From Paraflavitalea soli (lineage in GTDB: Bacteria; Bacteroidota; Bacteroidia; Chitinophagales; Chitinophagaceae), in assembly GCF_003555545.1 (NCBI RefSeq), contig NZ_CP032157.1, positions 500,546-564,545 of the forward strand: a stretch of 64,000 bases of DNA. The letters are read 5' to 3'. Position 1 is the stretch's first letter; the number at the start of each line of letters is the position of its first letter. The notes beneath the pieces were generated by a model. That model saw nothing but the letters and a program-made list of their open reading frames with translations. It searched no databases and was not told the origin of the DNA. Made by a program: the position numbers and the translations under genes. Positions 32,405 through 41,392 of this stretch are shown piece after piece.

Positions 32405-34393
32405 CTAATTATTCTTCCTGAAAAGCACAGCGTCGCCCGTAATCTCTCCGCTTGCATACAGGGTGCTGATCTCCACAGTATTATTACTCCCCCTGGTTAA
32501 ATTAAAATGACCGAGCAGGTGCCATTCGCCACTTGTCTGTCCTACCACCTGGATATTGGCCCGCTGTACGGTTACCTGTTTTGTTTCCCGCCCATCCGAT
32601 ACGGTCCATTGCATGGTTTCGGCTGCATTTTTTCTGCCTGGCATGGTGTACACATATACGGCATAGTTGCCCGGAGTGGTAATGACCGGCCTGAAAGTCA
32701 TCGTTGATTTTTTACCGGTTTCCGCTACGGTCACAAAGTAATCCGGACCATAACCATCGTTCTTTTGCTTTTGCCAGTCACCGGTCATGGATACGGAAGC
32801 GGTATCGGCATTGTCTACTACAATATCCGGTGTGCTGCCATTGACCAGCGGATCTTTGTTAATGAGCTGTCGCAGTTCGTTGATATTGACCTCATGCAAT
32901 GGGGTCTTATGGTTGATGGCCATCACGGCTGCTGTGGCGGCTGATTGGGCCAGCACCATAAACACGGGTTCCATCCTGATAGACCCGTAAGCGATGTGGC
33001 TGGCGGATAAACAAACCGGTACGAGCAGGTTGGTACATTCTGTTGACCTGGGCAGTATGGCCCTGTAGGAAACGGGGTAGGGGCCAAATCCACCTACCTG
33101 TACGTCGCCTTCATTCTTCACCATACCACTGTCTACTATGCGTTGACAGTTGTGGGAATCCATGGTGTAGGCGGCCATGCCAATGCCATCATGTACGATG
33201 GCTTTACCCTGACAATTAGCCTGCGTCATTACATATTCGCCTACCATCCTGCGGGCTTCCCGCACATACATTTGTGGCGACCAGTTGCCATTGTCAGGAT
33301 ATTCATCTGTCGGATATCCCCATTGCAGCATTTCTTTACGCAAGGGGGCGGGCATCCGCTCATCGTGGCCCACGAAATAGAGCAGGCCTTTAATATAATC
33401 CTCGTGGCGTTTTACAATGATCTTGCGTTGCTGGTAGTCAGCATCGGGGTAGTCATAGTTCATGCCGATCATATCGGTGGAGAAACCGCCGTTGTTGTTG
33501 ATATCTGTTTTGTTGTTGGGCATTTTATCCATCTTCAGGATAGCGTTCAGGTTCGGGGCGGGTTTCTTTTCCAGCAACCGCAGCAGCAATTCATACCGGG
33601 AGGAATCATAACCGCCAGGACGTGTGATCTCTATCCGGTTTGCGGGGTTGTTGGTAAGACAAATGCGGAAGTTGTAAGCCTGTACTTTTTTATCGGCACT
33701 GCCGCGCCCGGCCAGGGGGGCGGGGCTGATGCCCCACAAAAGGCCACTGGCTGGCTGGCCGGGCGTTTTATATGGATCAACACCTTCCGGAAACTGGTGC
33801 TTGTTCAACAACTGCACGCCGTTCCAGTTCTCCTTATATTGGCTGTTGGCTTCCCGGCCTACAGTGTAGGAAATGCCGGCTTTGGCCATCAGGTCACCTT
33901 CATAGGTGCAATCGATGAACATCTTTGCGTTGATAGTAATGGTGGTCTTACCGGAAATGACGGTTATCGAGTTGATCAACCGGTTTGTTTTGAGTACGCT
34001 GGTCAACTGGTGCTGCAGCAGTACTTTGATCTTTGCTTCGCGGATGTATTGCAGGAAAATATCTTTTGCTACATGGGGCTCAAATGTCCAGGATTCCAGG
34101 CGGCCATAGTGTGTGCCCATGCGCCGGTAAAAGTCGAGGGCGAGCCCCGAGACTACGTATTTGTTGCCGATATCTGTCATGCCGAGCCCTCCGGAGGAAA
34201 GACCACCTATATGGTTGCCCGGCTCTATGAGCACTACCGATTTGCCCATCATCTTCGCCGTATAAGCGGCAATGACGCCCGCAGAAGTGGCGCCATACAC
34301 ACAAATGTCATACTCATCAGCAGCGTAAGTTCGCGTAGTGAGTGCAGTGGTAAAAATAGTCAGTATGATCAATGATTTCTTTAACCGGCGCAT
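32405..34393 (-). CDS. Secreted FAD-dependent oxidoreductase (PF12831) with golvesin-like C-terminal domain
   Basis: 662 residues from ATG 34393, which gives a signal peptide (MRRLKKSLIILTIFTTALTT); the longer frame overlaps the upstream gene and is rejected. The dinucleotide-binding start is DICVYGATSAGVIAAYTAKMM (G34) with an acidic strand end VVLIEPG, followed by the family's GGLSSGGLG and FIDCTYEGDL motifs. Residues ~540-662 are a separate beta-sandwich (GNYAVYVYTMPGRKN, EWHLLGHFNLTRG), like golvesin C-terminal/carbohydrate-binding domains. PF12831 enzymes recur in plant-glycan loci and are suspected to oxidise sugars; substrate is unproven. It follows the SGNH esterase gene by one base, so coupling is likely, and precedes the sigma gene. 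Confidence 0.85.
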   Translation of the reverse strand: MRRLKKSLIILTIFTTALTTRTYAADEYDICVYGATSAGVIAAYTAKMMGKSVVLIEPGNHIGGLSSGGLGMTDIGNKYVVSGLALDFYRRMGTHYGRLESWTFEPHVAKDIFLQYIREAKIKVLLQHQLTSVLKTNRLINSITVISGKTTITINAKMFIDCTYEGDLMAKAGISYTVGREANSQYKENWNGVQLLNKHQFPEGVDPYKTPGQPASGLLWGISPAPLAGRGSADKKVQAYNFRICLTNNPANRIEITRPGGYDSSRYELLLRLLEKKPAPNLNAILKMDKMPNNKTDINNNGGFSTDMIGMNYDYPDADYQQRKIIVKRHEDYIKGLLYFVGHDERMPAPLRKEMLQWGYPTDEYPDNGNWSPQMYVREARRMVGEYVMTQANCQGKAIVHDGIGMAAYTMDSHNCQRIVDSGMVKNEGDVQVGGFGPYPVSYRAILPRSTECTNLLVPVCLSASHIAYGSIRMEPVFMVLAQSAATAAVMAINHKTPLHEVNINELRQLINKDPLVNGSTPDIVVDNADTASVSMTGDWQKQKNDGYGPDYFVTVAETGKKSTMTFRPVITTPGNYAVYVYTMPGRKNAAETMQWTVSDGRETKQVTVQRANIQVVGQTSGEWHLLGHFNLTRGSNNTVEISTLYASGEITGDAVLFRKNN

Positions 34394-34394
34394 G

Positions 34395-35666
34395 CTAATT
34401 TTTTGAAAGGGTTCCCAATAATAATATCCAGCCTGCATAGCAGGCGTTCTGCTCATATTTTTTCAGATCGCCGATCACGCCATCTCCCTTTTTAAGGATC
34501 TCCATTTTGTCCAGCTTTTTATCAGACACTTTAAAGACGATCTGGTGCTCCTTGCTTTCCAGCATGGGAAGAAAGAAGGCATTAGCCCGTACATAAGTGG
34601 CATATCTATCGAAGCGGGGAAATAATTTCTCCGGCCCGTTGTCGATCTTCACGGCATATTGTCCGCAATCGGGCCCGATGATATCCGACATACCCACCAA
34701 CCTGCCATTGAAGCGGATGGTAAGGGATGCGCCCGGTTCATTTGACTTTAGCAATACGGGGTACTTCACGCGATAAGTTCTGGCAACAGTGTCACCTGTT
34801 TTTGCCAGGTCGGTCCAGTTGCCGCTCATGAGCAGTTCGTTTACCGGGATCATCTGCGCTTCTTCCCAATTGTCTATGGTATAGGGATCTTTAAGAGCGT
34901 GTTGCATGGCTCCGCTCTTGTTCATCATGATCTTCATGGACCTGGCTATGGCTTCGGTGTACAGGCGATGGCCGGTGTGGGTATTAGGGTGCACATTGTC
35001 TCCGGTAAATACCAGTTTGCCGGGATAGTCTTCCGGCTTGCCATTGAAGACCAGCTTGCCTTCTTCCATCAGTTTCAGTACGTCCAGTCCTAATTGTATG
35101 GAAGGGATGGAATAGTGTTGAGCGATATGTTCCATAGCCAGCATGGAACCAAACAAACGACCCTGCCTCAAGGTGTCCAGCATATTGCCGGCAATGGTGT
35201 ATACAAAACAGATATCTGTATAGGGATCATTCTTCCAGATCTGGCGTACAATGCCTTCCATCGCCTGATGTGAGGTGCGGCCGCTGCCATCATTTACGGC
35301 AAACTCCACAAAAACGAGATGCGGCCTGAATTGCAACACATCTCTTTGCAAGCGAAACACGCCAAGATCGGAGCCGGTGCCACCAACGCCTGCAATGATC
35401 TGTGATATCTTAGCCGCGGGGTATTGTTGTTTGAACCATTGCATGGATTGATCGCGCCAGCCGCCATTGGCTGCTGTGATGCTGCCACCGAGGTACCCAA
35501 TGCGTACGGAATCACCCTGCTTCAAACGTGCAAAGAAATTAGGCAGGCCCGCTCTCAAGCGACACTCCTGCAGGTAATCAAGGGTATCGCGCTGCGCCTG
35601 CAGTGAAAAGAAAAGGACCAATGAAAACAAAGTGGCCAACAGGGTGAATTTTGCTTTGTAGCTCAT
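34395..35666 (-). CDS. Secreted SGNH/GDSL-type esterase
   Basis: 423 residues from ATG 35666 (MSYKAKFTLLATLFSLVLFF signal); the open frame extends 49 codons further into the fucosidase gene and is not used. SGNH blocks: I in IGYLGGSITAANGG (catalytic Ser in GGS), II with Gly in GVGGTGSDLG, III with Asn in FVEFAVNDG, V as DNVHPNTHTGH (D-x-x-H). The C-terminal ~130 residues are a beta-sandwich that probably binds carbohydrate. Likely removes acetyl or other ester groups from the target glycan in the periplasm or at the surface. It lies between GH29 (8 bases upstream) and the FAD oxidoreductase (1 base downstream). Confidence 0.85.
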   Translation of the reverse strand: MSYKAKFTLLATLFSLVLFFSLQAQRDTLDYLQECRLRAGLPNFFARLKQGDSVRIGYLGGSITAANGGWRDQSMQWFKQQYPAAKISQIIAGVGGTGSDLGVFRLQRDVLQFRPHLVFVEFAVNDGSGRTSHQAMEGIVRQIWKNDPYTDICFVYTIAGNMLDTLRQGRLFGSMLAMEHIAQHYSIPSIQLGLDVLKLMEEGKLVFNGKPEDYPGKLVFTGDNVHPNTHTGHRLYTEAIARSMKIMMNKSGAMQHALKDPYTIDNWEEAQMIPVNELLMSGNWTDLAKTGDTVARTYRVKYPVLLKSNEPGASLTIRFNGRLVGMSDIIGPDCGQYAVKIDNGPEKLFPRFDRYATYVRANAFFLPMLESKEHQIVFKVSDKKLDKMEILKKGDGVIGDLKKYEQNACYAGWILLLGTLSKN

Positions 35667-35674
35667 GGGCTGGG

Positions 35675-37111
35675 TTATTTGGTTTTCTTTGGTACTTCTA
35701 TTTTGAATACCCAGGCAGGCTGGCCTGCCAGTTGCTGGCGTAAGGTTTGAGGGATGATGAGTGCTGTGCCCTCGTCGTTTTGGCTCAGGGATAAGGGTTT
35801 GGTGGTCCCACAAATACTAACGGCACTGCCTGCGGGCAAAGCGAAGGAGGGGAGCACAATACGGGCTGGCAATGTATTTTCATTTTCTTCGGGCAGGTAA
35901 AATGCAAACAGGGACTGTTGGTTTTGGGTGAAGGCCCATTTGCCGGCGCGGTAAGGGGAAAGGGGTTTGGTGTCGAAGATGGCCTGTCCGTTGTTTTTCA
36001 TCCAGGCTGCTATTTCATTCAATCGCTGGTAAGCTTCTTCGTGCCATTCTCCATCGGGGCCGGGACCAATGTTTAACAGCAGGTTGCCGTTTTTAGCCAC
36101 AATGTCTATGAGCGTCTGGATCAGTTGCCGGGCGCTTTTGTAATGTTCGTTGACCTTGTAAGACCAGGATTCTCCCATGGTCATGCAGGTTTCCCAGGGA
36201 ACTGGTATAAAATGGTCCGGTACTTTTTGTTCGGGTGTGAGGTAGTTGGTCAGTTGGGGATTGCCGTGCCGTTCTACAATGATGAGGCCGGGCTGGTGTT
36301 GCCGTGCCTTGTTGGCAATGGGCATCATGTTCATTTTTACCCAATCTCCATCGAACCATAGCAGGTCTACCTTGCCATAAGCGGTGGTCAGTTCGTTGAG
36401 CTGGTTGGCCGTGAAGTCGTAAAACCTTTTCCAGCGTTCGGGATGTTTGAGGGTATCGTAATTGGGGTTCCTGTCTTTTGGTGGAAAGTAGCGCCACCAG
36501 AAATCATCGGAGTGCCAGTCGGGTTTTGAATAATAAGCGCCTACCATAAAGTTGGCTGTGCGGAATGCGTCGAAAATCTCTTTGGTGAGGTTGCTGCGTG
36601 GATTGGCGGCAAAGGCGCCCGATGGGTTGGTGATCCGGTAGTCGGTGTACTTTGTATCGAACATACAAAATCCATCGTGGTGTTTGGTGGTGAACACCAT
36701 ATATTTCATGCCGGCAGCTTTGGCAGCAGCTGCCCATTTTTTGGGGGTGAAACGGGTGGGGTTGAAGGTTTGTCCCAGGCGTTCGTATGCCTGGGTGTAG
36801 GCAAAGTAATTGGCCGAATCGGGGCCGGTCCTTTGCGTGAAGTTGTTCTTTGTATGGCTATAATCTTCCGGGCTCAGGGTCCAGGATTCCACAATGCCGC
36901 GCTGGCTGTATGGGCCCCAGTGCAGGAAGAGGCCAAACTTCAGGTTTTGCCATTGCGTCAGTTTGGCCCTCACTAATGTATCGGTGGGGTACTGGTAGGC
37001 TGTTTCATCCTTATGTTCCTGGGAATACAAGGATGAGTTTGTCAATAGCAAAGTAGTTGACAGCAGGGCATGGAGCGCCACATATTTTAACTTGGCAAGT
37101 ACAGGCATCAT
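35675..37111 (-). CDS. GH29 alpha-L-fucosidase
   Basis: 478 residues with a signal peptide (to about residue 30, SLYSQ). The GH29 barrel is clear: KFGLFLHWGPYS near residue 58-70, WAAAAKAAGMKYMVFTTKHHDGFCMF (active-site HH), YYSKPDWHS, and VDLLWFDGDW, in which D254 is the expected nucleophile. LLLNIGPGPDG marks the barrel end, and a small beta-sandwich closes the protein. It removes terminal alpha-L-fucose with retention. A start of transcription just upstream is likely, because a TTCACCC-N15-CTGTC motif ends 13 bases before the ATG. It heads a tight unit with the SGNH esterase and FAD oxidoreductase. Confidence 0.94.
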   Translation of the reverse strand: MMPVLAKLKYVALHALLSTTLLLTNSSLYSQEHKDETAYQYPTDTLVRAKLTQWQNLKFGLFLHWGPYSQRGIVESWTLSPEDYSHTKNNFTQRTGPDSANYFAYTQAYERLGQTFNPTRFTPKKWAAAAKAAGMKYMVFTTKHHDGFCMFDTKYTDYRITNPSGAFAANPRSNLTKEIFDAFRTANFMVGAYYSKPDWHSDDFWWRYFPPKDRNPNYDTLKHPERWKRFYDFTANQLNELTTAYGKVDLLWFDGDWVKMNMMPIANKARQHQPGLIIVERHGNPQLTNYLTPEQKVPDHFIPVPWETCMTMGESWSYKVNEHYKSARQLIQTLIDIVAKNGNLLLNIGPGPDGEWHEEAYQRLNEIAAWMKNNGQAIFDTKPLSPYRAGKWAFTQNQQSLFAFYLPEENENTLPARIVLPSFALPAGSAVSICGTTKPLSLSQNDEGTALIIPQTLRQQLAGQPAWVFKIEVPKKTK

Positions 37112-37123
37112 CAGTCTACTTAT

Positions 37124-37150
37124 GACAGGTTTATGGGGAAAACGGGTGAA
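37124..37150 (-). promoter_or_regulatory. Candidate ECF-sigma promoter before GH29 (TTCACCC-N15-CTGTC)
   Basis: Minus strand: TTCACCC (37150-37144), 15 bases beginning GTTTTCCCC, then CTGTC (37128-37124) and ATA. It fills the gap between the esterase stop (37164) and the fucosidase ATG (37111). Its spacer also shares TTTTCCC with the SusC copy. Confidence 0.6.
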
Positions 37151-37163
37151 AGCTGTTGCTTTT

Positions 37164-38453
37164 TTACTTTTTCATTTGCTCTACCAGCCAGTCTATTGCC
37201 TTTGTGGCTTGCTCTGGATAGTTCCAGTGCCCGGTTTCGGGAACGGACAGTAGTTGTTTGGGAGCCGTGATCGCATTGTAGGCAGCATACATGGAAGTAG
37301 GGGGGCAGGTTTCATCATTAAAGCCCCAGGAATAAAAGCCGGGTACCTTCAGCCGTTTTGCAAAGTTTACCACGTCATAGTAGGCGCTGGTGGCAATCTT
37401 ATCTTTCTTGTTGTTGAAAGAAAGGTTTTCGGGTGCAAATAAATGAGGCCAGCCACCTGCGCGGCCATGCAGGTAACCAGTCAGGTCGCAGAGGGCGGGG
37501 AAGAAGCTGAACAGGTATTTGACGCGATGGTCCAGTGCTGCGGTGATGATGGACAATGCTCCGCCCTGACTCACGCCGCACACGCCCAGTTTATTGCCAT
37601 CGAAGCCGGGCAGGCTGTAGATAAAATCAATAGCACGCACACAACCGAGGTACACCCTCTTGTAATAATACTGGTCGCGGTCATCGAGGTTGTACATCCA
37701 GTAATTGCTGATGGCGCCGGTGATCAGGTCATAATATACCGACATGTCCATGTTGACCGGAATGCCGTGGATGCCGATCTCGAAGGTAATAAACCCTTTG
37801 GCGGCCAGTGCGGTATCGCCGTAATAAGGACGGGCACCTGCGCTCGGTACTTTTAGTATCGCAGGATATTTCCCTTCTTTTTTGGGTATACACAACATGC
37901 CATACAACCGGGTGCGGTAGGAGTAGTGCGCTATGCTTACATGGTATACATTCACCGTTTCTGTGCAACGCTCCGGCATCAGCGTCAGCTTTGCATCCAA
38001 TGGCCTTTTGGCATTGGCAGCGATGGCCTGGTTCCAGAACTGGTCAAAATCCTTTGGCTCTTCCGCTACTGGTTTCAGGTTACCGATATCCATGCCGGCA
38101 GTAGCGAGGTTGGTGTATTCCTGGTTATCGTATTTCAGCTTTACGGTGCAGCGCATAAAGCCGGGGGCGGTCATTGCGGGTGCTTGTATGGTCTTGCTGC
38201 CGGTAGCCAATACTTCCCTGGCGGAATCAAGGGCCGGCATTCTTTCGGGGCCAACCCACCAGCTCACTTCCACATGCTGAAGCGGTACATTGCTTTTTAA
38301 AACTGTAATAGTGAAGCGGGGCTTTTCGCCGGCCTTGTATTGCCAGTCGGCATGATCGGGGGTGATGAGTATTTTAATTAATTTCTCCGCCGGCTGTGCA
38401 TAAGTGAAAACACTGTACAGTACGAATATCAGGGAAAGTGCTTTTTTAAACAT
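37164..38453 (-). CDS. CE7-like acetyl (xylan) esterase, AXE1 family
   Basis: 429 residues, signal peptide MFKKALSLIFVLYSVFTYAQ. An N-terminal beta-sandwich (about 25-125) precedes an alpha/beta-hydrolase of the AXE1/cinnamoyl-ester group. The nucleophile elbow is CGVSQGGALS (S295), with a possible acid in WGFNDETCPP (Asp) and the histidine in ETGHWNY near the C-terminus. RMPALDSAREV and LYGMLCIPKKEGKYPAIL are typical surface strands. It probably deacetylates the target polysaccharide before the glycosidases act. It follows the DUF5017 lipoprotein by 19 bases in the SusC-led unit. Confidence 0.85.
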   Translation of the reverse strand: MFKKALSLIFVLYSVFTYAQPAEKLIKILITPDHADWQYKAGEKPRFTITVLKSNVPLQHVEVSWWVGPERMPALDSAREVLATGSKTIQAPAMTAPGFMRCTVKLKYDNQEYTNLATAGMDIGNLKPVAEEPKDFDQFWNQAIAANAKRPLDAKLTLMPERCTETVNVYHVSIAHYSYRTRLYGMLCIPKKEGKYPAILKVPSAGARPYYGDTALAAKGFITFEIGIHGIPVNMDMSVYYDLITGAISNYWMYNLDDRDQYYYKRVYLGCVRAIDFIYSLPGFDGNKLGVCGVSQGGALSIITAALDHRVKYLFSFFPALCDLTGYLHGRAGGWPHLFAPENLSFNNKKDKIATSAYYDVVNFAKRLKVPGFYSWGFNDETCPPTSMYAAYNAITAPKQLLSVPETGHWNYPEQATKAIDWLVEQMKK

Positions 38454-38472
38454 ATCATCTTTGTTGTGCCTG

Positions 38473-39450
38473 TTAGGGTGTTACGGTGAGGGTTACGGTC
38501 CTTATTACCTGGCTGGTGCCGTTTGTCCTGGAGTTGGTGGCCACAAAGGTGGCGGTATAGGTGCCGGGTGTTTTGTAGATGAAGCGGAAACTGGCCATTT
38601 GTCCCTGTACACCTGTTTTGATCACCTGGCTTGGTGCATCTCCTTTAACGGTCCTTAAATTAACAGCCGACGTGAGCAGCCAGTCTTCATTGCCTTCGCC
38701 GGTGGAATCAAGGCCGGGATTAAAGGTGATGGGATAGGCAGTACGGATGGGTATGCCGGCGCTGTTGTTGATGCTATTGGAAGCGGATACATTCCATTCG
38801 CCTACGTCCCAGGCCTCCGCGGCATTTTTTACGCTGGTTTGCGCCCAACCGATGTTGGCGAAGTTGGAGAACAGGGGTGTATAGGTGCCGTCACTCAACT
38901 TGTTGCCCAGCGTCAGGTTTTGCACCTGGAACTTTCTTTGCATGGCGGTATCTGTTCTTTTCGTGATAACGCGGAAGGCAATGTTGACCTTTTCGGCATC
39001 GCTGAAGTCGGTGATGTCAATGGAATCGGAAGTAACAAATGTATTGGACAAGGCTGTAGGCCATTTTTGGTTGCGGGTAGTGATATTTGTCCAGTTGGCG
39101 GCGGCAATGCCTGCTGCGTCATAATTTACCAGGTTGGTAGAGATCAGCAGGTCGATCGTATCGTCGCTGACCAATTTGCCCTGGTTCATATTGGTCTGAA
39201 ATACGAGCTTGTTCACGCCTTTTTCTGAAATACGGTCCTTTTTATTATATACCTTGCCAAACTCACCGGAGTAGAAGGTGATGATATCGGCATCGCCGGT
39301 GAAGTCGAACTGAATGGTATCGTTTACTTTGTAATTGCCTGCTTTGACAGATACGGTAAAATCATCAGGGTTTTCGGCCACATCATCCTTATCGCAGGCA
39401 GCAGCCAGCGTTATTATAGCGAAGAGACATATCGTGCTTAATGAGCGCAT
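38473..39450 (-). CDS. DUF5017 surface lipoprotein of the SusCD unit
   Basis: 325 residues from ATG 39450 (MRSLSTICLFAIITLAAAC), a lipoprotein signal with lipobox AAAC; the upstream in-frame ATG would overlap the SusD stop. Mature acidic residues after the Cys (DKDDVAENPDDF) favour surface export. Next comes DUF5017-like beta-rich sequence with IQFDFTGDADIITFYSGEFG, the hallmark of this family, and a C-terminal PKD/Ig-like segment (FIYKTPGTYTATFVATN). DUF5017 proteins sit next to SusD in many Bacteroidota loci and are thought to be surface glycan-binding proteins, like SusE/F. The position directly after SusD fits. Confidence 0.85.
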   Translation of the reverse strand: MRSLSTICLFAIITLAAACDKDDVAENPDDFTVSVKAGNYKVNDTIQFDFTGDADIITFYSGEFGKVYNKKDRISEKGVNKLVFQTNMNQGKLVSDDTIDLLISTNLVNYDAAGIAAANWTNITTRNQKWPTALSNTFVTSDSIDITDFSDAEKVNIAFRVITKRTDTAMQRKFQVQNLTLGNKLSDGTYTPLFSNFANIGWAQTSVKNAAEAWDVGEWNVSASNSINNSAGIPIRTAYPITFNPGLDSTGEGNEDWLLTSAVNLRTVKGDAPSQVIKTGVQGQMASFRFIYKTPGTYTATFVATNSRTNGTSQVIRTVTLTVTP

Positions 39451-39479
39451 AGGAGCTTTTTTAATTGTTTGCAACAGCA

Positions 39480-41369
39480 TTACCATCCATTGTTTTGGGT
39501 GAGGGCTTTGTCTAGCGCCATCTCCGAAGATGGGATGGGGAACAGGACGTATTTATCTGGCGCGGTCAGGAAGTTATTAGCCGCCATGTTGGCTGCTGTG
39601 AGGTAGGCGGTCGGCGCTCTGTTCGTGTTGTCATCGAACACAGTTTGCATAGCAGTGGTCATGATGCCCCAGCGGATGAGGTCATTGCGCCGCTGCCCCT
39701 CGAAGCATAATTCCCTGGATCGTTCATCCACGATATCCTGGAAGGTGAATGTGCTTACGTCGACAGGCGATGCAGTTAACGGATCGTATCCAAAAGCCCT
39801 TCTTTTTACCTGGTTAAAATAGCCAACGGCTTTTGCTGAAGGAGCGCCATTTACTTTGAGGTCAGCTTCGGCAGCCATCAGCAATACATCAGCATAACGC
39901 AGGATGGGGAAATTGCAACTGGTATAGTTCTGCTGGCGAACGGGTGGTGGGTTGATCTCATATTCCCTTCTCCATTTACCGATGCCCCTGTCGTATATGG
40001 TGGCGTAGCCTAAGCCGGGTTTGGTAACCGTGATGGCCGTGATCTTGCCGCCAGAGATGGTGGCTGTCGCTGTTGCTTTATTAGCGGTTACTGTAACTGC
40101 CTGTGGTGGAATAGCAGGCAATGCTACTGCACTGTTCTTATAAGTGTTGAAAGTAATAGCAGGTTCGCTGGTGTAGCCAGTACCCGGATTGTCTATTTCT
40201 ATGGAAATAATAGAACCGTCCTGGGCGGTTTTGGCGGTTGCCTTTGCGCCTGTGCCACCCCCACCGGTAAACACTACTTCGAGGTAAGGATATTTGGTGG
40301 TGGTGATGTTTTTGTAAGAATAAGGTGCAATGTTCCAGTCGCGGCGAAGATCGCCGGGTGCATAAAGGTCAAACAATTTAGGGTAGGGTCTGTAGGCTGC
40401 AGATGAATAACCGGCCACGGAGGTGGCAGAGGCATCCGGGTTGTATACGCCCATCAGGTTGCCCAGTTGTTGAAGAACAAGATAGCCGGTACCGGAATAG
40501 GAACCGGAAGTATTCGACTTCGACAGGAAGGCTGCGTCCCAGATCCCTTCTTTGGTGTTCCGGTCTTTCATATTGTTCTCCATGTTGTTGATGAAAGTCC
40601 TTGAATAATCGGGATTAAGACTGTGTACATTGGATTGGATGAGCTTTTGTGACCATGCCAGTGCCTGGGCAAACTTGTCGTTTTGCAACAGCGGATAGCC
40701 GGCCATTTTCAAACATACTCTTGCCAGCATTGCCTGTACGGCGCCCTGGGTTACATAGGTAGTGGATTGTACTTCGGCCATGGTGGGCACCAGTGGCTCT
40801 GCTTTGGTCATTTCCGTGATGATGAAGTCGTATATCTTTTTGGAGTCATCACGGGGCAGGTTGAAGTTGGTGCCTATCTCCGTAGCGAGCTGTGTTTTTA
40901 AAGGCACGTCTCCGAAATAATTTACCAGCAGGTAAAAGTAGTAAGCTCTTAAAAAGGTGGCTTGCCCAATCACCTGTTCCCGTTTTCGCTCTGGCATGTC
41001 GGGTACATCCGCCACATCGAGTATGATATTGGCATCTTCTATGCCCTTGTACAGTTGCCGCCAGAAGTTCCAATAGACGGATTCGCCTGCGGATGCATTG
41101 TATAGTTCCGGGAATAAAGTAGATGTAGTAGCATTACTGCGCCAGCTTTCATCAGCGCCAGCTGTAAGATAGCCCCATAACCCCTGTGCATAAAGCTGGT
41201 CCTGTGTCAGGAGATTATAGGCGCCTGCCAGTTGCTCATCCAATTGATCTGCTGTGGTGAAGGTAATGGGCTGAAAGGTAGGTGGGGCGAGGCTCACATC
41301 TTTCAAACAGGAGGTAAAAAGGCTACTGGTGAAGGCGAAAATGACCAGGTGTTTCCGGATTGGTATCAT
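39480..41369 (-). CDS. SusD/RagB family glycan-binding outer-membrane lipoprotein
   Basis: 629 residues. The N-terminal signal ends SLFTSC (lipobox, Cys about 20). SusD features follow: YNLLTQDQLYAQG, QLYKGIEDANIILD, QATFLRAYYFYLLVNYFGDVPL near 125-150 (TPR-like helices) and a C-terminal RQNYTSCNFPILRYADVLLMAAEA plus ELCFEGQRRNDLIRWG, the most conserved SusD block. An unusual insertion of ~90 residues (about 370-470) contains two Gly/Thr-rich beta stretches (PGTGYTSEPAITF and KPGLGYATIYDRG) not found in short members. It caps the SusC channel and presents oligosaccharides. The gene starts 23 bases after SusC. Confidence 0.94.
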   Translation of the reverse strand: MIPIRKHLVIFAFTSSLFTSCLKDVSLAPPTFQPITFTTADQLDEQLAGAYNLLTQDQLYAQGLWGYLTAGADESWRSNATTSTLFPELYNASAGESVYWNFWRQLYKGIEDANIILDVADVPDMPERKREQVIGQATFLRAYYFYLLVNYFGDVPLKTQLATEIGTNFNLPRDDSKKIYDFIITEMTKAEPLVPTMAEVQSTTYVTQGAVQAMLARVCLKMAGYPLLQNDKFAQALAWSQKLIQSNVHSLNPDYSRTFINNMENNMKDRNTKEGIWDAAFLSKSNTSGSYSGTGYLVLQQLGNLMGVYNPDASATSVAGYSSAAYRPYPKLFDLYAPGDLRRDWNIAPYSYKNITTTKYPYLEVVFTGGGGTGAKATAKTAQDGSIISIEIDNPGTGYTSEPAITFNTYKNSAVALPAIPPQAVTVTANKATATATISGGKITAITVTKPGLGYATIYDRGIGKWRREYEINPPPVRQQNYTSCNFPILRYADVLLMAAEADLKVNGAPSAKAVGYFNQVKRRAFGYDPLTASPVDVSTFTFQDIVDERSRELCFEGQRRNDLIRWGIMTTAMQTVFDDNTNRAPTAYLTAANMAANNFLTAPDKYVLFPIPSSEMALDKALTQNNGW

Positions 41370-41392
41370 ATAACAATCGGTTTTAGTAAGAA

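Noticed and set aside
33143-34375. 410-codon rightward open frame
   Set aside because: Lies entirely antisense to the FAD oxidoreductase, whose motifs are intact. Composition is His/Val/Gly-rich, as expected for a shadow frame.
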